A stretch of DNA of 33,417 bases from a virus. Positions 31,709 through 33,417 of this stretch are shown here, in pieces. Numbering within the stretch: the stretch's first letter is position 1; each line of letters starts with the position of its first letter. A model generated the notes under the pieces. It searched no databases. It saw nothing but the letters and a program-made list of their open reading frames with translations, and was not told the DNA's origin. Made by a program: the position numbers and the translations under genes. The stretch is taken from positions 1 to 33,417 of the IMG/VR virus record IMGVR_UViG_3300036760_000199; one strand, given 5' to 3'.

Positions 31709-32580
31709 TCAATCCCAAAATCGAAACGAGGACATTCCGAATTTACGGCGGCTGACCAAATTCTTTGTACTCGTTCCCCATAGCCAAGTGTGGTAAACGT
31801 AAACGCCTCACAATGAGGAGATTCACGCCCGGCATTGAAAGCTGCATCGATGTCCTCTTCTAAGAATAACTGCAGTTCTGTGTCTACAAATTCACACATA
31901 AACTCCGACCTAAAGGCCGCATCGCTCATGTGTCTCTTCTCGTAATCAACATCTTTAGGGTCTAGCAGGGGACATTCATAGGCCGTCATTGAAAACCGCT
32001 CCCATGCAGGGTCTTGAGATTTCCATATGTCATAGAAATGACCCCTCTTGCCAAAAGGGGTAGACATCATGATATGGCGGCCTTTTGTGTTTATCATTGT
32101 CGGCCGGAGAGATTGATAGTGCACGATGTCAGCCACCTGAGTGGCCTCATCTTCTATCACAATTGTCGCAGAAACTCCACGAACAGCACTCCCCGGTAAT
32201 GCTTTGATGAGACTGCCGTTTTTAAATTCAATAGATTGAGCTTTTGCATCCATATTGCGTTGCTCCGATGGAGGTAACAACGCAATGAATTCCTTTATCT
32301 TTTTTATTGCCAACTTCGCCTGTTCCACACTTTGTGAAATGATATAAACTTGTGGAGGGCGTAGTAGGTTGTCTGGGAACATACAGGTATGATATGCAAT
32401 CATTGAGGCAAGAGTGGTTTTTGTCCCTTGTCTTGTCATGTTCAATTGTATATTTCTTGCCCTTGACCTTAATATCTTCTCCTGAAATGGATAAATAACT
32501 GGAAATAACGCTTTAAAACGGGTTTGGGCAAAGTATGCAGGGTCTACTTTGCAACGAACCCAATCTGTGAGTTCATTCAT
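31705..32580 (-). CDS. terL: Large terminase, ATPase half (split TerL), 291 aa
   Basis: This is the N-terminal ATPase motor that drives DNA into the capsid. PFQEKIL (residues 31-37) is the adenine-binding Q motif. The Walker A region is TRQGTKTT (residues 49-56), where the usual Gly-Lys is Thr-Lys. FKNGSLIKALPGSAVRG precedes Walker B TIVIEDEA with Asp144 and Glu145. HIMMSTP (173-175) is the coupling motif. It ends soon after the ATPase fold, and the nuclease is a separate ORF, so TerL is split. The start is ATGA-coupled to the preceding gene. Confidence 0.85.
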   Translation of the reverse strand: MNELTDWVRCKVDPAYFAQTRFKALFPVIYPFQEKILRSRARNIQLNMTRQGTKTTLASMIAYHTCMFPDNLLRPPQVYIISQSVEQAKLAIKKIKEFIALLPPSEQRNMDAKAQSIEFKNGSLIKALPGSAVRGVSATIVIEDEATQVADIVHYQSLRPTMINTKGRHIMMSTPFGKRGHFYDIWKSQDPAWERFSMTAYECPLLDPKDVDYEKRHMSDAAFRSEFMCEFVDTELQLFLEEDIDAAFNAGRESPHCEAFTFTTLGYGERVQRIWSAAVNSECPRFDFGIE

Positions 32581-33417
32581 CTAAAATCCCCTGTAGAAAG
32601 CATTTTGGCAATCGCATCCTGCCGCTCGGAGATGTTTGCTTCTATCTTGGACATGATTAATACAACACTATCGAAAACCAGTTGGTCTTCTTTAAATTCC
32701 TTAAAGAGGACATCGATAAAGGCCTCTTTGAACATCTTAACATCTGCATTCCCTCCACTCTTAACCTGTGAAGGGTCAAACTCAAAGATTTTGTGAGCTT
32801 TCATTAATGAGTCGAGTACCTTTCTCATTGTGTCTATCCCCTCATTTAGGGACCGCAAAGCATACTCGTTACCGATTAACGAGGGTAGGTCGGCAATCTC
32901 GGACGACAAACGTGTAAGGATAGACTGGTTTAGGTCTATCAAGTTTGACAATTTTACCAAGATGTCCTGTTGTGTAATTAGATTCTTTTGCTGGGTCTCC
33001 ATAATTTGTACTTTATTGACATTATCAAGGACAACATCTTTGGCCATGCCAAGTGTCGTCAGCATTCTGTCTTTATCAATGGATTGAGTAGTTTTTTGGG
33101 CTTCGATGAGACTCGCTACCATTGCCCTGTGTTTATTTATATCACTGAGTTTCAAGCCATATTTGGCTTTAATCTCTACCGTAGGCACAAGAGCGGCCAT
33201 GTCGGCCTCTATTGCATCCATGTCTTTGTGGACACAGATGACACATTCATGTAAGTATTTCTTTGCCATGTCCCGCTTCTCTTTTGCTTTCGCTCCGGCT
33301 ACCAACTGCCGACGGATGGCTTTTTTGCCTTCTTCTATAACCTTAGGGTCTACCCCATCGGTTTTCCAGAAGACACTTCTTTTGCGGTATCCCCTTTTCT
33401 CTCTTGGTTTTGTGCGG
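32577..33417 (-). CDS. Possible small terminase subunit, partial
   Basis: The frame is open from the window's right edge, with no stop in it, so the true start may lie outside. In-frame candidates inside are TTG 33305 and ATG 33269, neither with a strong ribosome-binding site. Residues after ATG 33269 hold HECVICVHKD, a CxxC zinc-like knuckle, then a helix-turn-helix-like part (VEIKAKYGLKLSDINKHR), as seen in DNA-recognising terminase small subunits. A long helical region follows. It directly precedes the large terminase (ATGA), which fits TerS. Confidence rests on position and the putative helix-turn-helix. Confidence 0.5.
   Translation of the reverse strand, partial: RTKPREKRGYRKRSVFWKTDGVDPKVIEEGKKAIRRQLVAGAKAKEKRDMAKKYLHECVICVHKDMDAIEADMAALVPTVEIKAKYGLKLSDINKHRAMVASLIEAQKTTQSIDKDRMLTTLGMAKDVVLDNVNKVQIMETQQKNLITQQDILVKLSNLIDLNQSILTRLSSEIADLPSLIGNEYALRSLNEGIDTMRKVLDSLMKAHKIFEFDPSQVKSGGNADVKMFKEAFIDVLFKEFKEDQLVFDSVVLIMSKIEANISERQDAIAKMLSTGDFR

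Noticed and set aside
31690-31720. Programmed frameshift joining the two terminase halves
   Set aside because: A TGA sits in the second frame just before the overlap, so a slip at TTTTGGG would stop at once. Coupled reinitiation at ATGA is simpler.
1-33417. Prophage signs: integrase, repressor, attachment sites
   Set aside because: No integrase or repressor-like protein is seen and no host genes flank the phage genes. Absence from a partial window does not show a lytic lifestyle.

Overview
The window looks like about 33 kb of a tailed double-stranded DNA phage (Caudoviricetes). The virion genes best fit a short-tailed, podovirus-like particle. There is a P22-like coat protein, a P22/T7-type portal, an adaptor, a possible beta-rich tail-stabilisation protein and a giant internal or ejection-type protein. 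I see no tape measure, sheath or tail-tube gene. No integrase, repressor, polymerase, tRNA or rRNA is visible, so lifestyle and host cannot be read from here. All three stop codons end genes and recoding is not needed. Both edges cut genes, so this is a fragment.

Plus strand, 1-2980: an accessory array. It holds four proteins built from 24-residue MORN_2 (YwqK-like) repeats, the first cut by the window edge, plus an unrelated 114-aa gene. Four near-identical intergenic cassettes punctuate the array. Each carries a perfect 6-bp hairpin (GCCCTC/GAGGGC), and most have an AT-rich stretch and the next gene's ribosome-binding site. Two of the MORN proteins share an N-terminal head domain starting MCEFVSW. 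This is the most unusual part of the window.

Plus strand, 2732-6286: a tight run of overlapping genes. Small unknown proteins come first, including a 33-aa membrane peptide, and then a recombination/replication cassette: a possible annealing protein, a PD-(D/E)XK nuclease, a VRR-NUC nuclease and a single-stranded DNA-binding protein ending in DLEPF. It converges on the opposite-strand genes at about 6290-6310.

Minus strand, 33417 down to 6308: packaging, virion and lysis genes in transcription order. These are a possible small terminase, a large terminase split into separate ATPase and nuclease polypeptides, a promoter-like spacer, two small virion-type genes, a possible scaffold and the portal. 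Next comes a block of about 5 kb holding exported proteins, an S74-chaperone fibre, a zinc-ribbon microprotein, a SleB-type endolysin and a probable holin. After it come the major capsid protein, a beta-rich protein, the adaptor, tail and fibre proteins, a long coiled-coil protein and a 1756-aa giant protein. The lysis and fibre block separating portal from coat is unusual. Most junctions are 1-4 nt overlaps (ATGA or TAATG), which suggests translational coupling along one or two long late transcripts.
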